Positions 34,145-43,210 are shown, counted from the stretch's first letter. The stretch is DNA of 64,000 nucleotides from Marinomonas posidonica_A (GCF_043643765.1 NZ_JBHZSP010000010.1:62001-126000), one strand, 5' to 3'. Made by a program: numbers and translations. Notes: generated by a model not told the origin, from the sequence alone.

Positions 34145-35122
34145 CTAAAGTCGCTCAAACCACTGGCTGGACAATATGTTATCTATCTTGTCAGCGTACT
34201 TAGGATCAGTAGCATAGCCACCAGCTTGCAGCGATGCGGCAAACTTTGACGTATCTTCTCCAGCGCCAAGGGCATCTTTATACCGCTCACTTGAACTCAG
34301 AAAATCCGCATAATCATCAAAGCTTTGCGCAAAAGAATCGTAAGCCCGAAAAGCTGCTTTCTCGCGCTGGGCCACACCATTTCGAAACTCTAAAGTATTA
34401 ACCACAGCACGATCACCAGACCAACGAGTATCCGCTTTTATACCAAACAAATTGAAACTTGCTGTGCCATCTTCTTTGGCTATTGGATACTTACCCCAGC
34501 CAGTTTCAAGTGCTGCTTGTGCAAGAATGGCTTTCGGATTAACGCCTAATGCGTCACCAGCTTTTTGCGCATGAGGCCACAAAGTTTCGACAAACTCTTG
34601 CGGAGACTTAAACACCACAGAAAGTGCTGAAGGAGCATTTGTTTGAGAGGTTGGCGCCGTCTCACCTTGCTCTTGGATAGATTGAATGAAATCGGATGAT
34701 GCTCTTTGGGCTAACGCCTGAATACGCAAAATATCTTGCTTGGCTACTTGATTCAGAAAATCTGTATCTTCAGTACCGTTAGAAGCAGCAGGCAAACTGA
34801 CTCGATTTTGCTGTTGGGCTTGATATTGCCGTATCAGGGCATCAGACAAGCCTATGCCACCAGATTTAGCCATACTTTGCGCCATCTGTGAGTCCATCAT
34901 TTCCTGATATTGCTTGGTTTGCGTACTGGAAAACAAGCCATCACCAATCGCTTCATTCGTACTGCGCATGTTCTTTAGCAGCATGTTAATGAAAATTGAC
35001 TCAAACTGCTGAGCCACCTCTTTCAAGGCGCCATCAGGGTCTTTTTTCGCCTTAGTTTTCAAATCCGTTAAGGACGAAAAGTCAGCAAAAAAGTCTTGTT
35101 TAGGCGGAATGGAATTCATCAT
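34145..35122 (-). CDS. flgJ: FlgJ rod-capping protein and peptidoglycan hydrolase
   Basis: A bifunctional 325-residue protein exported to the periplasm. The N-terminal rod-scaffold domain (about 20-110) includes QQFESIFINMLLKNMRS and FSSTQTKQYQEMMDSQMAQ. A Gln/Ala/Ser-rich linker follows. The C-terminal glucosaminidase domain (about 170-325) has AALETGWGKYP with the catalytic-type Glu, and NLFGIKAD. Like other beta/gammaproteobacterial FlgJ proteins, the two domains are fused. It starts 3 nt after flgI. Confidence 0.94.
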   Translation of the reverse strand: MMNSIPPKQDFFADFSSLTDLKTKAKKDPDGALKEVAQQFESIFINMLLKNMRSTNEAIGDGLFSSTQTKQYQEMMDSQMAQSMAKSGGIGLSDALIRQYQAQQQNRVSLPAASNGTEDTDFLNQVAKQDILRIQALAQRASSDFIQSIQEQGETAPTSQTNAPSALSVVFKSPQEFVETLWPHAQKAGDALGVNPKAILAQAALETGWGKYPIAKEDGTASFNLFGIKADTRWSGDRAVVNTLEFRNGVAQREKAAFRAYDSFAQSFDDYADFLSSSERYKDALGAGEDTSKFAASLQAGGYATDPKYADKIDNILSSQWFERL

Positions 35123-35125
35123 GGT

Positions 35126-36214
35126 TTAAATCACCACAAGGTCAGCATTGATCGCACCTGCCTGTTTTAGCCCCTCCAAAATGGCCATTACATCACCAGG
35201 CGCAGCCCCCACCTGATTAACAGCGCGTACAATATCATTCAGAGAGGCGCCAGGATCAAACATAAACATATGGCCGCTGTTGTTACTGATCTCGATCCCT
35301 TCTCTAGGCGACACAATAGTTTCCCCCCCAGTCACCGTTCCATCTTGCCCAACTTGTGGAGGAACCTCTTGAATCGTCACAGTCAAACTGCCATGAGTAA
35401 TAGCGGCAGGAGATACTTTCACATGCTGACCAATAATGATGGTTCCCGTTCTGGAGTTCACTACAATGCGAGCACGCTCTTCCGCCACATCCACTTCTAA
35501 ATTTTCCAAGATAGAAAGAAAAGTCACACGCTGACTTGGATCACGAGGCGCTGACACTCGAATGGAGGTCGCATCCAATGTGGTGGCAACCCCTTGCCCA
35601 AGCAAGTCATTGATCTTATCTGAAACGTGTTTTGCCGTTGTAAAATCGGGGCGATTCAAATTGAATGTCAGAGTGTCGCCACGGTTGAAACTACTCGGCA
35701 CAATACGTTCTACACTAGCGCCATTGGGAATTCGGCCAACGGTGGGAACATTGCCGGATATACGCGAACCGTCCGCCCCATTGGCCCCTAAACCGCCAAC
35801 CACAACATTGCCTTGCGCGATCGCATAAACCGCGCCGTCCGCCCCTTTTAAGGTAGATAATAATAAGGTACCGCCACTTAAGGCACTGGCATTACCAATC
35901 GACGAAGCCGTTACATCAATTTTTTGGCCAGGCTTAGAGAAAGCAGGCAAGGTCGCCGTCAAAGAAACCGCGGCGACATTTTTAGAGGTTGCGCTCACAC
36001 CTTCCGGCAAGGTCACGCCAAAACGCGATAACATGCTGGCAAAACTTTGATTAGTGAAAGGCGTGCTATCACCCGTACCATTTAGACCAATCACCAAGCC
36101 ATAACCAAATAACTGGTTATCTCGGACACCTTGTACACTTGCAATATCTTTCAGACGCTCCGCCTGAGCCGATACTGACAAGAAACAAATGATCATTAAT
36201 GTAAAACGCTTCAT
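35126..36214 (-). CDS. flgI: Flagellar P-ring protein FlgI
   Basis: FlgI forms the periplasmic P ring around the rod in the peptidoglycan layer. It has 362 residues with a Sec signal peptide (about 1-18, ending SVSAQA) followed by ERLKDIASVQGVRDNQLFGYG, the standard mature N-terminus. GLNGTGDSTPF and the C-terminal ILEGLKQAGAINADLVVI are family hallmarks. It lies 51 nt after flgH and 3 nt before flgJ in the flgF operon. Confidence 0.96.
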   Translation of the reverse strand: MKRFTLMIICFLSVSAQAERLKDIASVQGVRDNQLFGYGLVIGLNGTGDSTPFTNQSFASMLSRFGVTLPEGVSATSKNVAAVSLTATLPAFSKPGQKIDVTASSIGNASALSGGTLLLSTLKGADGAVYAIAQGNVVVGGLGANGADGSRISGNVPTVGRIPNGASVERIVPSSFNRGDTLTFNLNRPDFTTAKHVSDKINDLLGQGVATTLDATSIRVSAPRDPSQRVTFLSILENLEVDVAEERARIVVNSRTGTIIIGQHVKVSPAAITHGSLTVTIQEVPPQVGQDGTVTGGETIVSPREGIEISNNSGHMFMFDPGASLNDIVRAVNQVGAAPGDVMAILEGLKQAGAINADLVVI

Positions 36215-36265
36215 TCAATCACCTATTGTGAGAAACCCATTGCTTCTCAATATCAAACTTCGAGA

Positions 36266-37108
36266 TTAATAAGGCATATCTCGAGTATTTAATAAACGGC
36301 TTACCCAACCTTGCTCACTGCCCGCAGCCACTTCACCAGTGCCTGAGTAAGTAATTCTGGCATCCGCCACTCGCTGCGATTCAACCGTATTATCAGGGGA
36401 TATGTCTTGCTTACGCACTAATCCAGAAAAACGAATGTATTCATCTCCTTGATTTAAGCGCAACCATTTTTCACCTCTCACTGCCAGCAGGCCATTAGAG
36501 TAGGTTTTATAGACAGTTACCGTGATGGTACCACTTAAACTGTTATTCTGGTTAGCCGAAGCATTACCTGAAAAATCGGTTCCTTGCTGTGGTACGGTGG
36601 TGTCCATTTTAAGCTCTTGCCCTAACACCGTTGGATTCTCGATGGTAGCTGACGACGATTTAGACACGGTCGCCGCATTAGCTTTGGTCGATGTCGTTGT
36701 TTCATTGAGATTGATCGTCAAGATGTCACCCACCTTACTGGCTTTCTGATCGCCAAAAAACACATCCCCCATACCTGTTTGATAAATGCCACCGGTTGGT
36801 GCTTTAGAAGACGTCATGCCATTATCATAAATAGGAGTATAGTACGGATCATCTTGCTGAATTGATTCAGCAATCTCTGGCCCGCTCATCGGATCATTAG
36901 GGTCTGGCACAAATCCTTTGCGATCTTCTTCTGCTGTCTCTTCTGGCGCTTCATCGTCATCGTTTATGGCATCCACCACCGCATCAGCTACCGCACCCGC
37001 GGCACCGGCTGCCGCTGCATTTGCAACGGCCTGCTGATCAATGTCCCAAGTTAAACAACCTGTTAAGCAGGAACTGAGCAAAGCCAACAGAAAAAGTTTT
37101 ATCTTCAT
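36266..37108 (-). CDS. flgH: Flagellar L-ring lipoprotein FlgH
   Basis: FlgH forms the outer-membrane L ring. The signal peptide ends in the lipobox LTGC, so the mature protein starts at Cys18. At 280 residues it is about 50 longer than E. coli FlgH (232). The extra sequence, about 26-70, is an Ala-rich stretch (AVANAAAAGAAGAVADAVV) followed by acidic DDDEAPEETAEED. The conserved part begins around PTGGIYQTG and includes VGDILTINLNETTTS and GEKWLRLNQGDEYIRFSG. It lies between flgG and flgI. Confidence 0.95.
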   Translation of the reverse strand: MKIKLFLLALLSSCLTGCLTWDIDQQAVANAAAAGAAGAVADAVVDAINDDDEAPEETAEEDRKGFVPDPNDPMSGPEIAESIQQDDPYYTPIYDNGMTSSKAPTGGIYQTGMGDVFFGDQKASKVGDILTINLNETTTSTKANAATVSKSSSATIENPTVLGQELKMDTTVPQQGTDFSGNASANQNNSLSGTITVTVYKTYSNGLLAVRGEKWLRLNQGDEYIRFSGLVRKQDISPDNTVESQRVADARITYSGTGEVAAGSEQGWVSRLLNTRDMPY

Positions 37109-37123
37109 TGTTAATTACTCTTT

Positions 37124-37909
37124 TTATAACTGCTGAATCGCAAAGCTCATCATGCCGTCTGCGGAGGCAATGACTTTCGAATTCATCTCATAAGCACGCT
37201 GTGTCGTAATCATGTTCACAAGTTCTTCAATCGAGTTCACGTTGGACGCTTCCAACATGCCTTGAGCTACCGTCCCCAAAGAATCCGCTCCTGGCGCACC
37301 AACAATTGGTGGTCCACTGGCATTGGTTTCCGTGAAAATATTCTGGCCAGCGGCATTCAAGCCTGTTGGGTTAATAAAACCCGCGATATTGATCGCCCCC
37401 ACTTCTTGTGGATCTGCTTCACCACTCATACGTTGTGACACAATACCGTCTTCGGAAATCAAAATTTCTACTGCAGTTGGATCAATCTGAATACCGGGTT
37501 CTAACACCAATCCACCTGAGGTAGCAATCTGACCGTCACTATTTAACTGAAAGCTTCCATCACGGGTATAGGCAACGGTACCATCTGGCTGTAATACTTG
37601 AAAAAAGCCTTTACCTTGAATAGCAATGTCTAATTGTCTATCTGTCATGTTGTAATCGCCGTTGGAAAAGTCCTTCTGCGTCGCGCCGACCTTCACGCCA
37701 GTACCCAATTGCAAACCTGATGGCAATTCAGCATTTTGAGCACTTAATCCACCTGGCGCTCGAACCGTTTTATACATCAAATCTTCAAAGACAGCTCGGT
37801 CTTTTTTAAAGGCCGTAGTGGACACGTTAGCCAAGTTGTTGGCTACCGTATTCAATTGTTTGTCCATTGCGCTTAAGCCAGTTTTACTTACCCATAATGC
37901 CGAATTCAT
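37124..37909 (-). CDS. flgG: Flagellar distal rod protein FlgG
   Basis: FlgG builds the distal rod that crosses the P and L rings. It has 261 residues, exactly in the family range. The N-terminal signature ANNLANVSTTAFKKDRAVFEDL at about 23-44, FQVLQPDGTVAYTRDGSF and the C-terminal LVNMITTQRAYEMNSKVI are clear. The start has a GGGGCGG ribosome site. It lies 65 nt after flgF and 15 nt before flgH. Confidence 0.96.
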   Translation of the reverse strand: MNSALWVSKTGLSAMDKQLNTVANNLANVSTTAFKKDRAVFEDLMYKTVRAPGGLSAQNAELPSGLQLGTGVKVGATQKDFSNGDYNMTDRQLDIAIQGKGFFQVLQPDGTVAYTRDGSFQLNSDGQIATSGGLVLEPGIQIDPTAVEILISEDGIVSQRMSGEADPQEVGAINIAGFINPTGLNAAGQNIFTETNASGPPIVGAPGADSLGTVAQGMLEASNVNSIEELVNMITTQRAYEMNSKVIASADGMMSFAIQQL

Positions 37910-37974
37910 AACCGCCCCATTCTTTCTGTCAATCTATTCTTACTGTTGGTTAACATGCTTAACGATTATATTTG

Positions 37975-38718
37975 TTAAGCAGTACGCTGTAATATTCTTG
38001 CCGATGAATTGGCATTCTCTCTTACCGTATCCATCATTTTTACGTTCATTTCAAAACGTCGCGCTAGGTTCATAATGTGCGTCATCTCTTCGACAGCATT
38101 CACATTACTGCCTTCAATAAAACCACTAACTAATTGCACATTTAAATCGGCCTCTAAGAACTGACCATCTCGCGTATGGATCAGACCGTCTTGCCCCTTG
38201 CGAAGATTCTGAGGATCTGGATTAACCAACTTAATCTGATTAATCACCGCCACTTCATTGGCGCCACCACCTTGAGGAACTATCGAAATAGAACCATCAG
38301 CCATAATATTGATGCTATCAACAGGCGGTAGAAAAATTGGTCCGCCAACACCCGCTACTGGCAAACCTCGTCCTGTTACCAATTGCCCAGCGGCATTTAT
38401 TTGCAAATCACCGGCCCTAGTATAAGCTTCTTGCCCTGTCTCATCGTAGACCGTCATAAAGCCATCGCCATTAATGGCTATATCCAAATTACGATCAGTT
38501 TGAATCATGTCTCCTTGCGTATAGCGAGTCGCTGGATTCTCGGTCATGGCATACACGCGACTAGGGTAATAATCCCCATACACCTGCATTGAACGGGCTT
38601 GCTCAAAATCTGAACGAAAGCCTGTTGTATTTACATTGGCTAAATTATTCGCATGAATTGCTTGAGCATTCATGGTCTGAACACCACCGCTCATTGCTAA
38701 ATATAATGCTTTATCCAT
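37975..38718 (-). CDS. flgF: Flagellar proximal rod protein FlgF
   Basis: FlgF is a proximal rod subunit. The ATG at 38718 follows GGAG at 7-nt spacing and gives 247 residues, as in other FlgF proteins; the upstream extension is rejected. Rod-type signature AIHANNLANVNTTGFRSDFEQA (about 20-41), then FMTVYDETGQEAYTRAG and the C-terminal GSNVNAVEEMTHIMNLAR. It opens the flgFGHIJ unit: a strong terminator and a sigma-54-type promoter lie between it and flgE. Confidence 0.95.
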   Translation of the reverse strand: MDKALYLAMSGGVQTMNAQAIHANNLANVNTTGFRSDFEQARSMQVYGDYYPSRVYAMTENPATRYTQGDMIQTDRNLDIAINGDGFMTVYDETGQEAYTRAGDLQINAAGQLVTGRGLPVAGVGGPIFLPPVDSINIMADGSISIVPQGGGANEVAVINQIKLVNPDPQNLRKGQDGLIHTRDGQFLEADLNVQLVSGFIEGSNVNAVEEMTHIMNLARRFEMNVKMMDTVRENANSSARILQRTA

Positions 38719-38761
38719 TACCCGCTCCAAACAAAAATCAGGTTACCTAGCTATACTTCTT

Positions 38762-38777
38762 ACAAAATTCATACCAA
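38762..38777 (-). promoter_or_regulatory. Sigma-54-type promoter of flgF
   Basis: On the minus strand TTGGTATGAATTTTGT keeps GG and a 10-nt spacing to the -12 element, although the -12 dinucleotide is GT, not GC. It lies just after the flgE terminator and about 45 nt before flgF. Confidence 0.5.
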
Positions 38778-38790
38778 CTTAAAAAAACGC

Positions 38791-38823
38791 AAAAAAAAGC
38801 CGAAGCAGCTAGGCTGCTTCGGC
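38791..38823 (-). terminator. Intrinsic terminator after flgE
   Basis: On the minus strand GCCGAAGCAGC pairs with GCTGCTTCGGC (38823-38799) around a 3-nt loop, followed by eight T residues. It separates flgBCDE from flgFGHIJ. Confidence 0.93.
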
Positions 38824-38847
38824 CATAAAACTTCTCTCTCCAGAAAA

Positions 38848-40545
38848 TTAACGAAGGTTTATGATCGTCTGGGTGACAGTATTTTCTGTTTCTAATGTTT
38901 TACTGTTCGCTTGGTAATTACGCTGTGCCTCAATCAAAGAGACCAGCTCAGACGTCAGATCAACGTTAGATTCCTCTAACGCACCTCCTTGAATTTTCCC
39001 TAATGTTCCGCTGTTTGGACGACCAATATCAGCGGCACCAGATCCTTTACTCGCCAGCCATGCAGTATGTCCAGTCGGCATCAAACCGTCTGTACTATCG
39101 AAGGTGGCTAAGGCGATCTGGCCAAGTGTTGCCGTTTGTTGGTTGGTATAGTTGGCAACTAGGAAACCATCACTATCAAAAGATACGCCTTGCAACTCAC
39201 CAGCTGAGAAGCCGTCTTGTTCAAAGGTATCCGAATTTTCTAAAGCATATTGAGTGGAACCCGCCAAATCCAACGGCGCCATCTTACCGCGGTTGGTAGG
39301 ATCCAAACCAACAATTTCAAGGGTGATCGGCTGAGCCACTTCAAACGGCGGCAAACCACGATAGGCCCCCATTAAATTACCCGCCGCATCAAAACTAACC
39401 GAGGTATTCTTTTCTAAGAAACGAGTATCTTCACCGGTCAGAGGATCCTCAAATGTTTCTTCACCATCAACGGTCAGTCTCATCTCGTAAGTGTTATTCT
39501 CACCTTGCTTAATGAAATAATAACCCACTGTATGAGGCTCACCCAAAGAATCGTAAATTGTACGTGTATTACCATAAGTGTAGGTTTCTGGCTGAAGTGG
39601 ATCAAACGCTTCGCGACCCACAGAAATAGGCTCTCGTACATTATCCACTTCAAGCGTTGAGGTTACCGCAACCCCACCTAACGTTCCTGTCACTGTGATT
39701 GGAGTCTTTGTTCCTGCTTCAATGTCAGTAACCCCCGGATTGGCCGCCCCCAAATAGAGGAGCTCAAATGGCGCTTCGTTAGTACCATCCCCATTAAAGT
39801 CTTCGCCCGCTTCTGCAGAATTATAAGTCGCGTAAGTTTCCCCTAGGAAGGCTGCGCCAGTATCATCGGTAATATTACCATCTACCGTAGCATGCACTCG
39901 ATACGTATTTGGCAACTCACTTTTCGCATAGTAATACGTCACAATATGAGTGTTACCGTCACCGTCTACCACACCTTGAGTTTGAGTATAATTATAAGTA
40001 TCAGGATTAAGCGGATCGAAATCTTCTCTTATATACGGCGGCACATCTTCACTTTTAGAGTTCAAATTAACTTGCAACTCCATTTCCGTGGTTGGCTCAG
40101 GAGGAATGCGATCCGTTGGAATGCGCATGTCTTCAAGGTTTCCCCCTACAACCCCCTCTACCGCATTGAAACCTTGGACGTTACTGCCGTTATTCGTCAC
40201 CAGATAGCCATTTTCATCTAGCTTGAAGTTACCTGCTCGAGTATAGGATTGGGCAATCCCGGCATCCAAAACAAAAAAACCGCTGCCATCAATCGCTAGG
40301 TCTAAGTTGTTATCTGTGTAAGACAAGTTACCAGGAGAAAACTCTTGTGCCACTTTACTCACACTCACACCGGAACCGATACTGTTGCCGCTGCCCGCAC
40401 CCAGTACACTGGTGTTATATAAGTCATCAAATTCGATGCGTGATTTCTTAAAGCCTGTGGTATCAGCGTTGGCAATATTATTACCCGTAACACCCAAATA
40501 ATCAGCCGAGGCTTTAATGCCAGACAGTGCAGTATTAAATCCCAT
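38848..40545 (-). CDS. flgE: Flagellar hook protein FlgE with duplicated module
   Basis: FlgE polymerises into the hook. It has 565 residues, larger than E. coli FlgE (402). N-terminal ALSGIKASADYLGVTGNNIAN and C-terminal LTSELVSLIEAQRNYQANSK are standard D0/D1. The central part carries a repeated module: DFDPLNPDTYNYTQT...NTYRVHATVDG at about 175-223 and AFDPLQPETYTYGNT...NTYEMRLTVDG at about 313-361. The tandem modules account for much of the extra length and probably give two D2-like surface domains. It starts 12 nt after flgD and ends before a terminator. Confidence 0.94.
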   Translation of the reverse strand: MGFNTALSGIKASADYLGVTGNNIANADTTGFKKSRIEFDDLYNTSVLGAGSGNSIGSGVSVSKVAQEFSPGNLSYTDNNLDLAIDGSGFFVLDAGIAQSYTRAGNFKLDENGYLVTNNGSNVQGFNAVEGVVGGNLEDMRIPTDRIPPEPTTEMELQVNLNSKSEDVPPYIREDFDPLNPDTYNYTQTQGVVDGDGNTHIVTYYYAKSELPNTYRVHATVDGNITDDTGAAFLGETYATYNSAEAGEDFNGDGTNEAPFELLYLGAANPGVTDIEAGTKTPITVTGTLGGVAVTSTLEVDNVREPISVGREAFDPLQPETYTYGNTRTIYDSLGEPHTVGYYFIKQGENNTYEMRLTVDGEETFEDPLTGEDTRFLEKNTSVSFDAAGNLMGAYRGLPPFEVAQPITLEIVGLDPTNRGKMAPLDLAGSTQYALENSDTFEQDGFSAGELQGVSFDSDGFLVANYTNQQTATLGQIALATFDSTDGLMPTGHTAWLASKGSGAADIGRPNSGTLGKIQGGALEESNVDLTSELVSLIEAQRNYQANSKTLETENTVTQTIINLR

Positions 40546-40557
40546 AACGCTCTCCAG

Positions 40558-41262
40558 TTACCCTAAGATTTCTAGTTCTTTTGTTAGTTTGATCTTGCCG
40601 TGATTCTCCACGTTCAAGACGGTGCCTTCTTCACCATTAATGGTGACACCCTGAATTCTGGTCGGTACACGTGTTGACATTGATGACGTCTCTCCCTGTG
40701 CATTTGTCGACGTGGCGGCAAAACGGTATTCGCCAGCCGGCAAAGGATTTCCGTCACTGTCTAACTTATCCCAGCTAAACTCACCTGTATCCAATGGTGC
40801 GGTTCTGACCAAGTTATTGCTTGAATCATAGATTTTTAGAATCGCACTCTTAGACGACTCAGGTACAACGGCTTTCACCACTAAAGGATCCACCCCATCA
40901 CCCATTTTCGCCTTGTCACCCTCCATCAAAATCGACTTTCCAACCAAGGTCGATGCACTCAGTGCCTGATTTGATGTTAATGATGACGCCATGGTTTCCA
41001 ACTGATCTGAAATACTGGTCAATCGTTCCAATGAACTAAACTGCGACATTTGCGCAACCATATCGTTGGCATCTTGAGGTGCCGTTGGATCCTGCCCCTT
41101 CAACTGCTCAATATAAAGCTTCAAAAAGACATTCTGGTCAGCTAACGCCCCTTCTTCTGGCTTCACTTCCGGTTTTTCGATGCCAGCTTTCGACTTTGCC
41201 GCTTCGGTACCGTATTGTGAGATCAGCCCACCAAGGCCGTTTTTATCAGATATATTTGCCAT
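40558..41262 (-). CDS. flgD: Flagellar hook assembly protein FlgD
   Basis: FlgD is the hook cap scaffold, removed when the hook is complete. It has 234 residues. The conserved N-terminal part has NVFLKLYIEQLKGQDPTAPQDANDMVAQMSQFSSLE at about 44-79, and the C-terminal Ig/FnIII-like domains include LDSDGNPLPAGEYRF. The first 40 residues are variable and probably disordered. It lies 10 nt after flgC in the flgBCDE operon. Confidence 0.95.
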   Translation of the reverse strand: MANISDKNGLGGLISQYGTEAAKSKAGIEKPEVKPEEGALADQNVFLKLYIEQLKGQDPTAPQDANDMVAQMSQFSSLERLTSISDQLETMASSLTSNQALSASTLVGKSILMEGDKAKMGDGVDPLVVKAVVPESSKSAILKIYDSSNNLVRTAPLDTGEFSWDKLDSDGNPLPAGEYRFAATSTNAQGETSSMSTRVPTRIQGVTINGEEGTVLNVENHGKIKLTKELEILG

Positions 41263-41272
41263 CTATCTGCTC

Positions 41273-41722
41273 CTAAGATTGCCCGAGCGTTAGCATTTTT
41301 TGCATCATGCTTTTTGCCGAGTTCATAATTTCTACGTTCGTTTGGAATGATCTAGACGCCGACATCATGTCAGCCATCTCTTCCATTGGGTTCACATTTG
41401 GATAAAAAACGTAGCCCTCTTCATTTGCCATCGGATGATCGGGTTCATAACGAGGTTGTAGAGGGGCATCCGATTCAACAATCGCCTCAACTTGAACACC
41501 AACGCCCGCTCCCATCTCATCCAACTTAGTATTTTTCCAACCGCGTTCACGCATGCTGTCATTCATCATTTGAGAAAACACTGGCTTGCGTGCACGATAA
41601 GTCTGATCCGCTGAACTGGCCGCACTGTCGACGTTTGCCATATTACTAGCAATGGTATTCAAACGAACAGTTTGAGCACTCATCGCCGAGCCAGAAATGG
41701 TAAAAATATTACTCAAAGACAT
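41273..41722 (-). CDS. flgC: Flagellar proximal rod protein FlgC
   Basis: FlgC is a proximal rod component of 149 residues. Signature features are NTIASNMANVDSAASSADQTYRARKPVF near 22-49, VYPNVNPMEEMADMM-like VFYPNVNPMEEMADMMSASRSFQ and a C-terminal D0 helix. It starts 5 nt after flgB and ends 10 nt before flgD, consistent with a tightly packed operon. Confidence 0.95.
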   Translation of the reverse strand: MSLSNIFTISGSAMSAQTVRLNTIASNMANVDSAASSADQTYRARKPVFSQMMNDSMRERGWKNTKLDEMGAGVGVQVEAIVESDAPLQPRYEPDHPMANEEGYVFYPNVNPMEEMADMMSASRSFQTNVEIMNSAKSMMQKMLTLGQS

Positions 41723-41727
41723 CGTTA

Positions 41728-42120
41728 TTAATTCCCAGTCAGCGCTTTTCTCATGCCACTAATCTTACGATCTAGAAACATAAAGCTTGTATCAAATTGC
41801 ATAGAGTTCTGCGCATATTCTGCCTGCTCTCGCTGCATATCTACGGTATTGCCATCCAATGAAGGCTGCTCTGGGTTGCGATAAAGCAAATCTCCTGAGG
41901 CCTCACTCTCTGCTCCGTGAGCAAAATGTCGATCATTGGTTCCTTGCAACTGCAGTCGCTTCATTTCTTCACCCAAAGCCGCATCGAAACTAATGTCTCG
42001 TGCTTTGTAGTTTGGTGTGTCAGCGTTCGCGATATTGTTCGCCAATATCGCCGCACGAGCACTTCGAAACTCTAATGCTTTATCGTGTCCAGCAAAGGCA
42101 CCTGCAAAGGAAATCGCCAT
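41728..42120 (-). CDS. flgB: Flagellar proximal rod protein FlgB
   Basis: FlgB is the first proximal rod subunit encoded by the flgBCDE operon. It has 130 residues with the rod signature ILANNIANADTPNYKARDISF at about 25-45 and a C-terminal helix ending SFMFLDRKISGMRKAL. GAGGG precedes the ATG. A well-formed sigma-54-type promoter lies 37 nt upstream, and the preceding cheR gene is isolated by a terminator. Confidence 0.95.
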   Translation of the reverse strand: MAISFAGAFAGHDKALEFRSARAAILANNIANADTPNYKARDISFDAALGEEMKRLQLQGTNDRHFAHGAESEASGDLLYRNPEQPSLDGNTVDMQREQAEYAQNSMQFDTSFMFLDRKISGMRKALTGN

Positions 42121-42156
42121 TTAACCCTCAAACAAAAATGATAGATGATTTTATAT

Positions 42157-42173
42157 AGCAATAATGATGCCAA
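42157..42173 (-). promoter_or_regulatory. Sigma-54-type promoter of flgBCDE
   Basis: On the minus strand TTGGCATCATTATTGCT matches TTGGCACG-N4-TTGCW closely, with the invariant GG and GC 10 nt apart. The predicted leader is about 26 nt. This is the best sigma-54 match of the three found. Confidence 0.75.
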
Positions 42174-42260
42174 AAAAAATATTCATATTTTTCAATAGGT
42201 TATATTTAAGCAATCTTGAAACGGCAAAAAGCGGCAACTTAAAAGATAGGTCATAAAAAC

Positions 42261-42296
42261 AAAAAAAGCCCACCCTAAACGTTAGGGTGAGCTTTT
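42261..42296 (-). terminator. Intrinsic terminator after cheR
   Basis: On the minus strand AAAAGC-T-CACCCTAA pairs with TTAGGGTG-G-GCTTTT (one mismatch) and runs into seven T residues. It ends the cheV-cheR unit before the flgB promoter. Confidence 0.9.
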
Positions 42297-42316
42297 CAAA
42301 ACTCCGTAAAATAGGT

Positions 42317-43153
42317 CTAACGAGGTTTGGCTTTATAGACAATACCGGGGTGGCATTGCACTATTTCAAAATAATCTGACAAACCACTCAACGCTTCAGA
42401 ACCACCAAGAAATAGATACCCTCCTGGCTTTAGAGAGGCATGCATTCTTCGCAAAATATCTTGCTTCAAATCGACCGTAAAATAGATGAGCACATTGCGG
42501 CAGAAAATGACATCGAATTTTCCCAAGCCTGCAAATGAGTCAATCAAATTCAAATACTTAAAATCCACACGAGAACTCAGGTTGGATTTAATCTTCCAAG
42601 TCGAATCATCCAGTTTATCAAAATAACGACTTTGTAAATCTGCTCCTAAACCACGAGCAATCGCCAAACTATCGTACTCACCCTGTTTTGCGTGCTGCAA
42701 AATGTTGGTACAAATATCTGTGGCAACAATCCTTTCACCGGGTTTCAGTGCACCTGGACGAGCACTTTTAAATGCCTCGATTACCATACTAATGGAATAA
42801 GGCTCTTGACCTGTCGAGGAAGCAGCAGACCAAATGCGCAAAGGCGCCGCCGTCATTTCTGGCAAGACTTTCTCTCGAAGAATGGTGAAAGGGTGTGTAT
42901 CACGAAACCACAAGGTCTCGTTAGTGGTCATCGCATTGATAACCTCTTCTTTCAGCTTAGCATTCATTGGCCTATCAAGCGCGTCTACCAACTGCTCTAT
43001 TTTAGAAAAGTTTTCCCTTTCTAAAATCTTACCTAATCGGCTTGCCACCAAATACTGTTTATTATCACTCAAAGAAATACCACATACTTTCTGTAAGTAT
43101 TCCCTAAAGCGAACATAACCAGCTGGGGTGATTGTGTTTGTACTGCTGAGCAT
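42317..43153 (-). CDS. cheR: Chemotaxis protein methyltransferase CheR
   Basis: CheR transfers methyl groups from SAM to glutamates of chemoreceptors, providing adaptation. It has 278 residues. The N-terminal helical domain ends in the conserved AMTTNETLWFRD (75-85). The SAM-binding motif SAASSTGQEPYS lies at 109-120, followed by VATDICTNIL and CRNVLIYF. GGAG lies 7 nt before the ATG. It follows cheV after 57 nt, as in Pseudomonas. Confidence 0.95.
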   Translation of the reverse strand: MLSSTNTITPAGYVRFREYLQKVCGISLSDNKQYLVASRLGKILERENFSKIEQLVDALDRPMNAKLKEEVINAMTTNETLWFRDTHPFTILREKVLPEMTAAPLRIWSAASSTGQEPYSISMVIEAFKSARPGALKPGERIVATDICTNILQHAKQGEYDSLAIARGLGADLQSRYFDKLDDSTWKIKSNLSSRVDFKYLNLIDSFAGLGKFDVIFCRNVLIYFTVDLKQDILRRMHASLKPGGYLFLGGSEALSGLSDYFEIVQCHPGIVYKAKPR

Positions 43154-43210
43154 TAAAACTCCATAATAAGCAGACTAAAGGACGAGCTCAGCTCGCCCTA
43201 ATCCATCACT

